A stretch of 64,000 nt of DNA from Sulfotelmatobacter sp049792875 (GTDB taxonomy: Bacteria > Acidobacteriota > Terriglobia > Terriglobales > Acidobacteriaceae), in contig JBARBI010000122.1 in assembly GCA_049792875.1 (NCBI GenBank), positions 27,604 through 91,603 on the forward strand, read 5' to 3'. A program made the translations under genes and the position numbers. This document shows, piece by piece, positions 30,305-40,659 of this stretch. The notes below the pieces were generated by a model, which was given only the letters and a program-made list of their open reading frames with translations, had not been told where the DNA came from and ran no database searches. Within the stretch, counting starts at the first letter, position 1. The number at the start of each line of letters is the position of its first letter.

Positions 30305-30515
30305 GCTACGCGGCTCCAGGGCGCAAGATTATTCCGCGCTCGACTCCTTTCCTCATCCCCGACTCCGATCATCGCTTGCAGGGTTGTTCCCGGCTCAGGA
30401 AATGGCATTCCACGCGACGTCGTGGGTGCTTCAGATGCAGGCAGGACTCTAAAGCGCTAACCTTCTGTACAACAATGTACGTACAACTTGAGCGAAGTGC
30501 TGCGAATTGATGCCC

Positions 30516-31292
30516 TTACTGATTCACGCCGCTCGCGAGTACGCCGCCATCGACCGGGAGAACCACGCCCGTCACAAAACTGGCCGCGTCTGAAGCCAGG
30601 AAAACTGCCGCGCCCACGAGTTCGTCGAGTTCGCCAAACCGATTCATGGGAGTACGCATCAGCACCTCGTTCCCGCGGCCCGTCCCCACCAACAGTTTTT
30701 CACTCAGCGGCGTGCGGAAATAACCCGGAGCAATCGCGTTCACACAAATTCCATGCTTGGCCCATTCGATGGCCAGCGATTTCGTCAGAGAGGTGAGTCC
30801 CGACTTGCTTGCGGAATAGGCGGCCACTTCGAACAGCGCGAGAAAGGATCCCATCGACGCGATATTAATGATGCGCCCGTACTTCCGCTCAATCATGTGG
30901 CGTCCGAATACCTGGCATGCGCGCAGCGTGCCCGTCAGATTAGTCTCCAGGATCCGGTTCCAATCCGCTTCAGAGAAATCCAATGTGGGAGCGCGTTTCG
31001 TAATTCCCGCCGCGTTGACCATGATATCGACCTTGCCGAACGCATCCACAGAAGCCTTCAGCAGTTTCTCCAGCGACTCGCGATCGTCTACGTCGCAGGT
31101 AACCCGCAAAGATCGCCGTCCGAGAGATTCAATCGCATCGGCCAGCGCCTTTACGAGTTCCATGCGCCGCGCGCTCGCGACTACATCGGCACCAGCCTGC
31201 GCCAGACCAAGCGCAATCGTCTTGCCGATTCCGGAACTTCCTCCAACCACGACTGCGACTTTACCTTCGAGATCCAACTGCTTATAACCCAT
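30516..31292 (-). CDS. SDR-family oxidoreductase, probable fructuronate/mannonate-type dehydrogenase
   Basis: A 258-residue short-chain dehydrogenase with the cofactor loop VVGGSSGIG (residues 15-23), NAAG, catalytic Ser in NIASMGSF and YSASK, and C-terminal GVVLPVDGG. It resembles gluconate 5-dehydrogenase and 2-deoxy-D-gluconate 3-dehydrogenase. It lies 45 bases after the mannonate dehydratase gene. No UxuB/UxaB (polyol dehydrogenase type) gene exists in the cluster, so this SDR is the best candidate for reducing fructuronate to mannonate. That assignment is inference from context. Confidence 0.8.
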   Translation of the reverse strand: MGYKQLDLEGKVAVVVGGSSGIGKTIALGLAQAGADVVASARRMELVKALADAIESLGRRSLRVTCDVDDRESLEKLLKASVDAFGKVDIMVNAAGITKRAPTLDFSEADWNRILETNLTGTLRACQVFGRHMIERKYGRIINIASMGSFLALFEVAAYSASKSGLTSLTKSLAIEWAKHGICVNAIAPGYFRTPLSEKLLVGTGRGNEVLMRTPMNRFGELDELVGAAVFLASDAASFVTGVVLPVDGGVLASGVNQ

Positions 31293-31337
31293 ATTTCCTC
31301 AAATGTTACTGCAAGAATGAATGCGGCCGCCGTTTCA

Positions 31338-32546
31338 CTACCAGTTGAACATCGTTCCGTCCAGCTTCCGGTTCACGGGAAGATATGCCCGTTCGTAGGG
31401 AAACTTCTCCGCCAGCTTCTCGTCGTAGTCGACTCCCAGCCCTGCCGCGTCCCCCGGGTGCAGATAGCCGCTCTTGAACGAGTACGCATGCGGGAAGACT
31501 TCATCCGTCGCGCGCGTGTGCCGCATGTATTCCTGGATTCCGAAATTGTTTACCGAAATATCAAAATGCAGCGCCGCTGCCATTGCCACGGGAGACAGAT
31601 CCGTTGCTCCGTGACAGCCCGTCCGCACGTGATAAATCTCAGCCAGCGCCGCGATCTTCTTGAGGTGCGTCAAGCCTCCGCCATGCACCACCGTCATGCG
31701 AAGGTAATCGATCAGCTGTTCCTGAATCAGAATGTGGGCGTCCCAAATCGAATTGAAAACCTCGCCGACCGCCAGCGGTGTGGTCGTGTGCTGACGAAGG
31801 ATGCGGAAGCCTTCCTGCAACTCCGCCGTCACCGCATCCTCCAGCCAAAAGAGGTGATACGGCTCCAGGCTCTTCCCCAGCCGCGCCGCTTCGATCGGCG
31901 TCAGCCGGTGGTGAACATCGTGCAGCAGATGCAGGTCATCCCCAAACTTCAGACGCAACGCTTCGAAAAGCTTGGGAACATGCAGAAGATATTTCTCCGT
32001 CGACCACGCGTTTTCAGGAGGCAAGCCTTTCTCCGCCGGCTCGTAGTAGAGCTTGTCGTGCGCGACTCCGTAAGTGGACGGCAGGCCCGGTATCCCAGTC
32101 TGGGCGCGCACGGCGAGGTAGCCCATCTCTTTGTACTTCGCAACTTCTTCCGCGGTCTCCTCGATGTCGCGACCATTGGCGTGCCCGTACACCATCACTC
32201 CCGTTCTGCTCAACCCTCCCAGCAGGTTGTAGACGGGCGTCTTCAGCGCTTTGCCCTTGATGTCCCACAGGGCCATGTCGACCGCAGCGATCGCGGTCAT
32301 GGTTACCGGGCCGCGCCGCCAGTACGCGCCGCGATACAGGTATTGCCACACGTCTTCCGTCTGGAATGGGTCGCGCCCGATGAGGCAGGGAACGAGGTGG
32401 TCGGTTAAGTAAGACGCGACCGCCAACTCCCGGCCATTCAGAGTCGCATCCCCGAGTCCATAAACACCCTCGTCGGTCGAAATCTTCAACGTCACGAAAT
32501 TCCGTCCCGGGCAACTGACGAATACCTTGGCATCCGTTATCTTCAC
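31338..32546 (-). CDS. manD: D-mannonate dehydratase, enolase superfamily (ManD/RspA type)
   Basis: The 402-residue enolase-superfamily enzyme starts MKITDAKVFVSCPGRNFV. It has the ManD-type segment YGHANGRDIEET, acid metal ligands in HDVHHRLTPIEAARL, FWLEDAV and AVGEVFNS, a histidine in CHGATDLSP, and a C-terminal end LDGTMFNW. ManD dehydrates D-mannonate to KDG. It is unrelated to the UxuA family of enteric bacteria. It sits between the MFS transporter (32590) and the SDR (31292) with short gaps, so cotranscription is likely. Some RspA relatives act weakly on mannonate, gluconate or other sugar acids, so full specificity is not proven. Confidence 0.9.
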   Translation of the reverse strand: MKITDAKVFVSCPGRNFVTLKISTDEGVYGLGDATLNGRELAVASYLTDHLVPCLIGRDPFQTEDVWQYLYRGAYWRRGPVTMTAIAAVDMALWDIKGKALKTPVYNLLGGLSRTGVMVYGHANGRDIEETAEEVAKYKEMGYLAVRAQTGIPGLPSTYGVAHDKLYYEPAEKGLPPENAWSTEKYLLHVPKLFEALRLKFGDDLHLLHDVHHRLTPIEAARLGKSLEPYHLFWLEDAVTAELQEGFRILRQHTTTPLAVGEVFNSIWDAHILIQEQLIDYLRMTVVHGGGLTHLKKIAALAEIYHVRTGCHGATDLSPVAMAAALHFDISVNNFGIQEYMRHTRATDEVFPHAYSFKSGYLHPGDAAGLGVDYDEKLAEKFPYERAYLPVNRKLDGTMFNW

Positions 32547-32589
32547 AGCGCTCTCCTCAGACTGGACTCCACCGAGTGTAACGAAACGC

Positions 32590-33894
32590 TCAGATCCGGC
32601 GCACCAAACCTTGCTCCGTCGCCTCCGTGTTCCGCACCAGCAGCAACACCAGAATCATACCCACCAGCGGAACCAGTCCCGCCAGAATCACGATGGGATC
32701 GAACGAATGCGTCCCTGTAGCCTGACGAGCATCGGCAAAATAGCCAATCAGTTTGAATGCAACGATGGTCCCGATTCCGGCGCCTGTCCCGCTCAGCCCG
32801 CTGACCGATGCCACTGACTCGCTACCGAACAAATCGGAAGGCAGTACGTTTGCCATCGTGGTGAATCCGGCGTAGGTAAAGGTCACAACCGCAAACAGAA
32901 AAGCAATTACATAGAGGTTGGTCGTGAAGATCGTTGGGATGAGCAAGGTCATGCCAATCCCCCCGTAGACAATGGGTACTTTGCGAGCGGCTCCCAGTGA
33001 CCATCCGCGCTTGATCAGATAGCCAGATACGGCTCCTGCGAAGAAGCTTCCTACATCAGCAGCAATGAAGGGAATCCACACTGCGATCAACCCGCTCTTG
33101 AGTTCAATTCCCTTCGCGACCAGATAGATCGGGAACCACTCCGCAATAAAAAAGAAAACCGGATCGGTGAATGCCCGGGCGATGATGGCTCCCCATGTCT
33201 GCCTAAGCGTCAACAGGTCACGCCACCGGGGACGAGTCTTGCCGTCTTGAGGCCCAGATTCGTGCTTGTCGGCGACGATCATCTGCAGTTCAGCTTGGCT
33301 GATCCGGCTGTGCTCTTCCGGCGGATAGTACAGCCAACGCCAGGCAATCAGCCAGAGAAAGCCCAGCGTGCCGGGGACCATGAACGCCGGCCGCCATCCC
33401 CAGCGAAAATAAATCCACAAGACTATAAACGGTGCGATTGCCCCGCCCACAGAAGAGCCACTGTCGAACAGCGCCGTTGCCAGCGCTCGCTCGCGTTTCG
33501 GAAACCACTCCGAGACCGCCTTGGTAGCGGCGGGCCAGTTGGCCGACTCGCCGGCTCCCAGCAGGAAGCGAAAGGTTGCAAAGCTGTAGAAGCCCACCGC
33601 CAGCGAGGTCGCCATGGAAATTACTGAATACCAGAGCACCGTGAACGTCAGGCCGCGTCGCGTGCCGATGCGATCCATGAGCCTGCCGAACGCGCTCTGC
33701 CCAATGGAATACGCGACCCGGAACGCGATGGCGATATTCGCGTAGTCGGAATTCGTCCAGTGATATTCGAGCTTAAGATAGGGCGCTAGAAGAGAAAGCG
33801 TCTGGCGATCAATGTAGTTAATAACCGTGGAAGCGAACAGCAAAACGCCTATCCACCAACGTAACGACGGAATCGGCTTCGGGGAACTTGCCAT
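32590..33894 (-). CDS. MFS transporter, hexuronate (ExuT-like) family
   Basis: A 434-residue protein with twelve predicted membrane helices, the ACS-type MFS loop (NYIDRQTLSLLAPYL, GRLMDRIGTRRG) and the cluster context of hexuronate catabolism. Like the ExuT at 34783-36120 it belongs to the anion-cation symporter group. Having two transporters in one operon suggests different uronates or oligomers. It follows the NagB-family gene by 23 bases and precedes the dehydratase by 43 bases. Confidence 0.88.
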   Translation of the reverse strand: MASSPKPIPSLRWWIGVLLFASTVINYIDRQTLSLLAPYLKLEYHWTNSDYANIAIAFRVAYSIGQSAFGRLMDRIGTRRGLTFTVLWYSVISMATSLAVGFYSFATFRFLLGAGESANWPAATKAVSEWFPKRERALATALFDSGSSVGGAIAPFIVLWIYFRWGWRPAFMVPGTLGFLWLIAWRWLYYPPEEHSRISQAELQMIVADKHESGPQDGKTRPRWRDLLTLRQTWGAIIARAFTDPVFFFIAEWFPIYLVAKGIELKSGLIAVWIPFIAADVGSFFAGAVSGYLIKRGWSLGAARKVPIVYGGIGMTLLIPTIFTTNLYVIAFLFAVVTFTYAGFTTMANVLPSDLFGSESVASVSGLSGTGAGIGTIVAFKLIGYFADARQATGTHSFDPIVILAGLVPLVGMILVLLLVRNTEATEQGLVRRI

Positions 33895-33917
33895 GTTGGG
33901 GAAACTGCTTCAGACCG

Positions 33918-34703
33918 TCAGGAACTCACCATGACTTGCGCCCCCTGAGCTAGCGACCTCTTCAGGCCCGGATTCAGAAGCGAAGCCGAGTCGGAGTCGA
34001 GATACAGCGTCGCATTAGGATGCCTTCGGAGAATCGACGCCGGCGCCATGGGGCTAATCTCTCCCTCCAGACACGCTTTCACTGCCGAGGCCTTGCGCTG
34101 GTCCGGAACAACCACCACCAGTTCCCTGGCCTTGAGTATCTGACGTGGCGACATCGAAATGGCGGACATGGGTACCTGCGAAATATCGTCAAACCACGCT
34201 TCACCCACCTGCTGCTGGCGGCAGGCTGCGTCGAGATTCACGATGATATACGGTTCTTCGGTCGTGAAGTCCGCTGGTGGATCGTTGAATGCGATGTGTC
34301 CGTTTTCTCCAATCCCCAGAAACGCGATATCGATGGGAGCCGACGCCAGCTCCTGAGCCAGCTCGCGAATCAAAGCAGCGGGAGCAGCGGCGTCCCCCTC
34401 GATTCCGTGAAAATTGACGATCCCGGTTGTCCTTACCAACCGCTCCATGAGGAACTTGCGGAAACTGGCAGGATGAGTGATTGGCAGGCCGACGTACTCG
34501 TCAAGGTGAAAAGCTTCGACACTAGGCCAGTCGATGCCCGGCGCCTTCGTTAGCGCATCGAGGAACTCGAATTGCGATGCTCCTGTGGCAGCGACGATTC
34601 GTGCGGCACCGCGCTCTGCGATCGCGTGCCGAATCGCTGTCGCAGCCTGCTCGGCGGCAGCCCGGCCCAACGAAATTTTGTCCTGAAACAGCTTGAGTTG
34701 CAT
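33918..34703 (-). CDS. glucosamine-6-phosphate deaminase/isomerase family (NagB-like)
   Basis: A 261-residue protein, starting at the ATG at 34703; the frame is open to 34838 but that part lacks family features. It has the NagB pattern: a substrate loop VAATGASQFEFLDAL where NagB has TGSTP, FHLDEYVGL, LGIGENGHIAFNDP and QVPMSAISMSPRQI. NagB turns glucosamine-6-phosphate into fructose-6-phosphate and ammonia. Its presence in a hexuronate operon is odd; it may serve amino-sugar residues of the same polymer or act on another sugar phosphate. The altered substrate loop leaves the function open. Confidence 0.85.
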   Translation of the reverse strand: MQLKLFQDKISLGRAAAEQAATAIRHAIAERGAARIVAATGASQFEFLDALTKAPGIDWPSVEAFHLDEYVGLPITHPASFRKFLMERLVRTTGIVNFHGIEGDAAAPAALIRELAQELASAPIDIAFLGIGENGHIAFNDPPADFTTEEPYIIVNLDAACRQQQVGEAWFDDISQVPMSAISMSPRQILKARELVVVVPDQRKASAVKACLEGEISPMAPASILRRHPNATLYLDSDSASLLNPGLKRSLAQGAQVMVSS

Positions 34704-34782
34704 AGAAAGCCCGCTCACGGGACGAAGAAACTCCTTTTTCGCCGGAGCCGCCGAATTATACAAAACGCCCGTAGAACGTGAA

Positions 34783-36120
34783 TCAGACCTGCGCTGGTTT
34801 GAGCCGCGGCGCCAATGCCTGCACAAAGCCGAACGCAACCAGATAAGCCAGGCCAGCCATCACGAAGACGGGCACGTACGACCCCGTATGTTGCAGAATG
34901 TAGCCCACGGCCTTGGCAATGCACATTCCGCCGATCGCTCCTGCCATGGTGCCGAAGCCCACGACGGAACCGACAGCCCTCCGCGGAAACATGTCGGAAG
35001 CCAGCGTGTAGATGTTGGCCGACCATCCTTGATGCGCACCCGCGGCGATCGCGACCAAGCAGACCGCGAGCCCCGCGTTCGTTGTGTGCGCCGCCATCAT
35101 GATGGGTGTGACGGCGAACGCACACACCAGCAGCGCGCTCTTGCGGCTCGCGTTGAGCGTCCATCCTCTTTTCAGAAGCGAAGACGAAAGCCATCCCCCG
35201 CCGATACTTCCCACGCAAGCCCCGCTGTAGATGACGAATAGGGGCAGAGCCATGCCCTTCAAACTCAACCCTAATTTACTCAGGAAATCTGGCATCCAGA
35301 ACAGATAGACCCACCAGATCGGATCGGTAAAGAATTTGCCTAAGGCGATCGCCCAGGCCTGCCGGAGTGTAAGCAGGGTCAGTACGGGAACCGTCGTCTT
35401 CCCGTTCGCTTTCTGGTCCGGAGGGTCGCTCTGAATGTAGGCTAGTTCTGCTGCCGAAACTTTCTTGTCCTCTTCCGGCCGGTGATAGACCAGCAGCCAA
35501 CAAAATATCCAGACGAATCCCAGGGCGCCCGTGGCAATGAAGGCCATGCGCCAACCAAAGCGATAAGTAATCCACGGCACAACCAGCGGCGTCACCAGCG
35601 CGCCGATGTTCGATCCGGAATTAAACAAGCCCGTTGCCAGCGCGCGCTCTCGCTTCGGGTACCACTCCGCCACCGCTTTCACCGCTGCCGGAAAACTGCC
35701 AGCCTCGCCCAGGCCCAAACCAACGCGCGCCACGGCGAACTGAAGCATGGAGCCGGCAGCGGCGTGCGCCATTGCGGCCGCGCTCCACGCAAACACCGCT
35801 GCGGAAAATCCCTTGCGGGTCCCCAGCCTGTCGATCAGCTTTCCGATGAATAGGATTCCGACTGCATAGGCGCAGGTAAATGCAAAAATAATGGTGCCGT
35901 AATCATTTTCTGTCCAGCCGAACTGGACTTGCAGCGTTGGTTTCAGCAGCGCGATCACCTGCCGGTCCATGTAGTTCACGGTGGTCGCGAAGAACAGCAG
36001 GCCACAGATCAACCAGCGCCGGCGGCCGACGGGAGTCTCAGCCTCGGGCGGCTTTCTATCTGGAACATTGGGAATGGAAGTTAGGTTCACTCGATTGCGC
36101 GCGTTGGTGATGTGCATCAC
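34783..36120 (-). CDS. exuT: MFS hexuronate transporter (ExuT-like)
   Basis: A 445-residue MFS protein with twelve predicted helices and the family loops NYMDRQVIALLKPTLQ and GKLIDRLGTRKG. It is the first gene of the leftward uronate operon. The first in-frame codons (GTG at 36120, ATG at 36117) sit inside a short palindrome and near a possible promoter, so the GTG at 36090 is another possible start. It is divergent from uxaC, which supports a shared control region. The substrate (glucuronate or galacturonate) is inferred from the cluster. Confidence 0.85.
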   Translation of the reverse strand: MMHITNARNRVNLTSIPNVPDRKPPEAETPVGRRRWLICGLLFFATTVNYMDRQVIALLKPTLQVQFGWTENDYGTIIFAFTCAYAVGILFIGKLIDRLGTRKGFSAAVFAWSAAAMAHAAAGSMLQFAVARVGLGLGEAGSFPAAVKAVAEWYPKRERALATGLFNSGSNIGALVTPLVVPWITYRFGWRMAFIATGALGFVWIFCWLLVYHRPEEDKKVSAAELAYIQSDPPDQKANGKTTVPVLTLLTLRQAWAIALGKFFTDPIWWVYLFWMPDFLSKLGLSLKGMALPLFVIYSGACVGSIGGGWLSSSLLKRGWTLNASRKSALLVCAFAVTPIMMAAHTTNAGLAVCLVAIAAGAHQGWSANIYTLASDMFPRRAVGSVVGFGTMAGAIGGMCIAKAVGYILQHTGSYVPVFVMAGLAYLVAFGFVQALAPRLKPAQV

Positions 36121-36148
36121 TACACATGGCCCAGGGCCTCTCCGTCAA
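36107..36148 (-). promoter_or_regulatory. possible promoter and operator of the uronate operon
   Basis: On the minus strand TTGACG (36148-36143) and TGTAGT (36124-36119) are 18 bases apart. A palindrome GTGATG-N2-CATCAC (36107-36120) overlaps the -10 element and the expected start site. This would fit a repressor site. The -10 is weak and the palindrome short, so the call is tentative. Confidence 0.25.
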
Positions 36149-36229
36149 GGCATTGCTGAACTGATATGATTCATGGCTTGAATCGCTGGTTTGCGCTCAG
36201 CTCGATCCAGGGCGACAGCCCACGAGTCC

Positions 36230-37654
36230 ATGCCGATGAGCGACTTCCTCACCGAAGATTTCCTGTTGTCGAATGATGCCGCGCGCCGTCTCTATCATCA
36301 GTTCGCCGCTTCCCAGCCAATCCTTGACTACCATTGTCATCTTTCACCCCAGGACATTTCTCAAAATCGAAAGTTTGCGAATCTTTACGAGATCTGGCTC
36401 GATGGTGACCACTACAAATGGCGCGCCATGCGAGCGAACGGCGTCGCCGAAAAATACATCACGGGCCATGCCACCCCCTACGAGAAATTTCTAGCCTGGG
36501 CCCGAACCGTTCCCTACACGCTGCGCAACCCCCTCTACCATTGGACGCACCTCGAGTTGCAACGCTATTTCGGCATTGCCGACTTGCTGGACGAGACCTC
36601 CGCGCCCTCGATCTGGGAGCGCGCAAACGCCGCACTGTCGCAAGGCCTTACGGCGCACGCCATCCTGCAGAAGTTCCGCGTTGAGGTTGTGTGTACCACG
36701 GACGATCCCACCGATGACCTCCAACATCATCGAGCGATCGCGAAGTCGAATCTGCCGTCGCAGGTTTTTCCTGCCTTCCGCCCGGACAAAGCTCTCGCCA
36801 TTGGCGACGAGGGATTTATCCCCTGGATCCAGAAGCTTTCGCAGGTCGCGAACGTCGACGTAAACAATCTGAGCAGGTTTCTTCAAGCGCTCCAGGCTCG
36901 GCACGAATACTTCCATTCCTCAGGTTGCCGCCTCTCGGACCACGGATTAGAGCATGGCTATGCGACGCCGTGCTCCGAGCGTGTGGCCACCGAAATCTTT
37001 TCGAAAGCCCGGGAAGGCCATTCCATCACCGAGGAGGAGCGCACGCTGTTTGCTTCATTCATGATGCTTTTCTTCGGCCGCCTCGACGCCCAGAAGGGAT
37101 GGACCAAGCAACTGCACCTGGGCGCCCAACGCAACGTAAACACCGCAGCCCGCCGCAAGATCGGCGCCGATACCGGTTTCGATACCGTTGGCGATTTTCC
37201 CCAAGCCCGGCAGCTCATCGCCTACCTCGATCTGCTAGCGCAAGAAAACGCCCTGCCCCGGATGATCCTGTACAACGTGAACCCTGCCGACACATTTCAG
37301 TTCGCAACGCTCATTGGCTGCTTTCAGGATGCAGAGCGACCGGCGAACATCCAGTACGGCAGCGCCTGGTGGTTCCTCGATCAGAAACAGGGCATCACCG
37401 CGCAAATCGAAACTCTCTCGAATACGGGTCTGCTGTCACGTTTCATCGGCATGGTCACCGACTCACGGTCATTTATGTCCTACCCACGTCATGAGTATTT
37501 CCGCCGCATCCTTTGCGACATCGTCGGACAGGACGTCCTGCGTGGTGAAGTGCCGGATAACGACCTGCTCCTGGGCAGGCTCATTCAAGACATCTGCTAC
37601 CGGAACGCCAAGGAATACCTACAATTGCCCCTGGCCCGCCCCCGTGAACTGTGA
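36230..37654 (+). CDS. uxaC: glucuronate isomerase
   Basis: A 474-residue enzyme of the amidohydrolase-like UxaC family, which interconverts glucuronate and fructuronate (or galacturonate and tagaturonate). It has the typical N-terminal YHCHLSPQDI, the AWARTVPYTLRNPLYHWTHL region, GIADLLDE and the C-terminal SWWFLDQ-like WWFLDQKQGI, followed by LSRFIGMVTDSRSF. The chosen start is the ATG at 36230; another ATG lies two codons later and the frame is open to a TTG at 36191. It is divergent from the exuT-led operon and is the first enzyme of the pathway. Confidence 0.95.
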   Translation: MPMSDFLTEDFLLSNDAARRLYHQFAASQPILDYHCHLSPQDISQNRKFANLYEIWLDGDHYKWRAMRANGVAEKYITGHATPYEKFLAWARTVPYTLRNPLYHWTHLELQRYFGIADLLDETSAPSIWERANAALSQGLTAHAILQKFRVEVVCTTDDPTDDLQHHRAIAKSNLPSQVFPAFRPDKALAIGDEGFIPWIQKLSQVANVDVNNLSRFLQALQARHEYFHSSGCRLSDHGLEHGYATPCSERVATEIFSKAREGHSITEEERTLFASFMMLFFGRLDAQKGWTKQLHLGAQRNVNTAARRKIGADTGFDTVGDFPQARQLIAYLDLLAQENALPRMILYNVNPADTFQFATLIGCFQDAERPANIQYGSAWWFLDQKQGITAQIETLSNTGLLSRFIGMVTDSRSFMSYPRHEYFRRILCDIVGQDVLRGEVPDNDLLLGRLIQDICYRNAKEYLQLPLARPREL

Positions 37655-37787
37655 CCGCGCTATCGGTTGTTGGCCGCATCAACGAGGTCCAAGCGAAGGT
37701 AGGATGCTCCCATTCTTGCGGCCAAAGCAGAAATCTCGGCTCCCGTAAGCCTGTCCAAAACGTCCAAACAGCGGAGGCTTACGGCTC

Positions 37788-39044
37788 TTGAACATACGGG
37801 AAGTCATTCGCCAGACCGCAGCTTCCATCGCCGCACACAAGTTGCGCAGCTTCCTGACCATGTTCGGCATCATCTGGGGAATCACTTCCGTCATCCTACT
37901 GGTCGGATTGGGCAAGGGCTTCAGCCGCGACCAGAAAGAGCGCCTCAAGACCATCGGCGTAGATCTCGCCATCGTTTGGGGCGGGCGCACCAGTGAACAG
38001 GCCGGAGGTTACGCCGCCGGGCGCCAAGTTCGCCTCTCCATTCAAGATGCCTACATGATCAAGTCCGAAGCCTACCTGATCAAGACAGTCAGCCCCGAAC
38101 TTCGGCGCAGTGTTGCCGAGGTGAGCCGCTACAACGCAGCCTCGCGTCCGGTGCGCGGTGTGTGGCCCGAGTATCAGCGATTCCGCTCCCTCCGGGTGCA
38201 GGAAGGCCGCCTGATGACCGATGACGATGAAAAAGAAGGCCGCCGCGTGGTTGTCCTCGGCGTGGAATCGCGCGACCAGCTGTTTCCCGGCAAGCCTGCC
38301 ATCGGCGAAACCCTTACCATGAATGGCTCGCCCTACACCGTCATTGGCGTGCTGGAAAAGAAAAAACAGAATGGCAGCTACGGCAGCGGCCCCGATAATA
38401 CCCAGCTCTTCGTTCCTTATTCATCCATGGCTCGAGACTACCCGCCGCCGGAGCGCCCCGGGATCTCCAAAGGCTGGATCAATAATCTCGCGGTGGAAGT
38501 CGCGGACCCCGAGCACCACGAAGAGGCGGTGCACCAGCTCTATCAGATTCTCGGGCGCGAACACCACTTCGATCCCACGGACAAAGACGCACTCTTCATC
38601 TGGGACACGCTCGACGGTTCGAAGCTGGTCGAGCGCATCTTCGACATCATGACCATTTTCTTCGGCGCAGTTGCCTTGATGACGCTCTCGCTCGGCGGCA
38701 TCGGCGTCATGAACATCATGCTGGTCGCGGTCACCGAGCGTACCCGTGAGATCGGCGTACGCAAGTCGCTGGGTGCGACTGCCCGCGATATCCGCAACCA
38801 GTTCTTTGCCGAGTCGGCTACGCTTATGCTGATCAGTGGGGCGATCGGGCTCAGCATCGGCGTAGGGATTTGCCTGGTGGTGAACCATGTGGAGTTGCCC
38901 GACATCGTGCCTCATCCCGTGATTTCACCTCTGGCGATCATCGCGTCGCTGTTGACCCTGGGGCTGATCACGGTGGGCGCGGGCATGTATCCGGCCCAAA
39001 GAGCCGCCGCCCTCAGTCCCATCGAGTGTCTGCGGTCAGAGTGA
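37788..39044 (+). CDS. MacB/FtsX-type ABC permease (1)
   Basis: The 418-residue protein has a first membrane helix (about 18-42), a MacB-like periplasmic domain (45-270), and three helices (about 285-310, 340-362 and 375-400). The conserved loop GVMNIMLVAVTERTREIGVRKSLG is split by the last helices. It starts at a TTG preceded by GGAGG at 11 bases. MacB-type permeases move peptides or lipids or transmit force, and normally work with an ATPase that has no gene nearby. It is followed after 171 bases by a second such permease. Confidence 0.9.
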   Translation: MNIREVIRQTAASIAAHKLRSFLTMFGIIWGITSVILLVGLGKGFSRDQKERLKTIGVDLAIVWGGRTSEQAGGYAAGRQVRLSIQDAYMIKSEAYLIKTVSPELRRSVAEVSRYNAASRPVRGVWPEYQRFRSLRVQEGRLMTDDDEKEGRRVVVLGVESRDQLFPGKPAIGETLTMNGSPYTVIGVLEKKKQNGSYGSGPDNTQLFVPYSSMARDYPPPERPGISKGWINNLAVEVADPEHHEEAVHQLYQILGREHHFDPTDKDALFIWDTLDGSKLVERIFDIMTIFFGAVALMTLSLGGIGVMNIMLVAVTERTREIGVRKSLGATARDIRNQFFAESATLMLISGAIGLSIGVGICLVVNHVELPDIVPHPVISPLAIIASLLTLGLITVGAGMYPAQRAAALSPIECLRSE

Positions 39045-39112
39045 GACGAATATGGAGACGATACGACATCCTGGGAAGGCACGGGTTCATGGTTCGCAGT
39101 AAGACTCGTTTT

Positions 39113-39147
39113 GGGCTGGCGCTGCGCTTCAGCGCTGCGATAAAGGC
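39113..39147 (-). repeat. interspersed palindromic repeat (copy also at 57901)
   Basis: Read on the minus strand, this is ATCGCAGCGCTGAAGCGC followed by AGCGCCAGCCC. Nearly the same sequence occurs on the plus strand at 57901-57932, with an extra G after GCTG and CTGCGCCACC in place of AGCGCCAGCC. It sits between the two permease genes. It looks like a REP-type intergenic element. Confidence 0.55.
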
Positions 39148-39215
39148 TGCCTATTCGTGGAGGGCGTCAGCCCCTGAGGTGTTGTATCGGTTCATGGTGA
39201 GAGGCAACTAGAAGA

Positions 39216-40472
<1,257 letters not shown>

Positions 40473-40583
40473 GCATGTAAGTTATTTCCATTCAATGTGT
40501 TAAGGACGTCGCTCGAGGTTCGTGGCCTGGATCCCCTTGATTTTTCCGGTTTTGACCTTGGGCAACTCGGATTCCTGCTTTCG

Positions 40584-40601
40584 CAACTAAGAAATTAGTT
40601 G
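40584..40601. promoter_or_regulatory. palindromic operator before blaI (CAACTAA-N4-TTAGTTG)
   Basis: A perfect 7-base inverted repeat with a 4-base spacer (GAAA). It overlaps TTGACC (40599-40604), which with TCTTAC (40622-40627) at 17 bases gives a plausible promoter. The start codon of blaI is at 40660. The same AACTAA-N4-TTAGTT is found at 42559-42574 before htrA. BlaI repressors bind palindromes and control their own operon, so this is a likely autoregulatory site. Confidence 0.65.
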
Positions 40602-40659
40602 ACCTTTTCAATTCAGCCGCGTCTTACGTTTGGCAGGTCGTCCAGCCGAGGAGGCATCA

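Noticed and set aside
30476..30485. Palindrome TGTACGTACA as an operator of the uronate genes
   Set aside because: It lies between two convergent gene ends (eda and the SDR), so no promoter is expected there.
30753..32408. A 551-codon open frame on the plus strand opposite the SDR and ManD genes
   Set aside because: It spans two real genes in the opposite strand, has the arginine- and histidine-rich composition of a shadow, and shows no domain.
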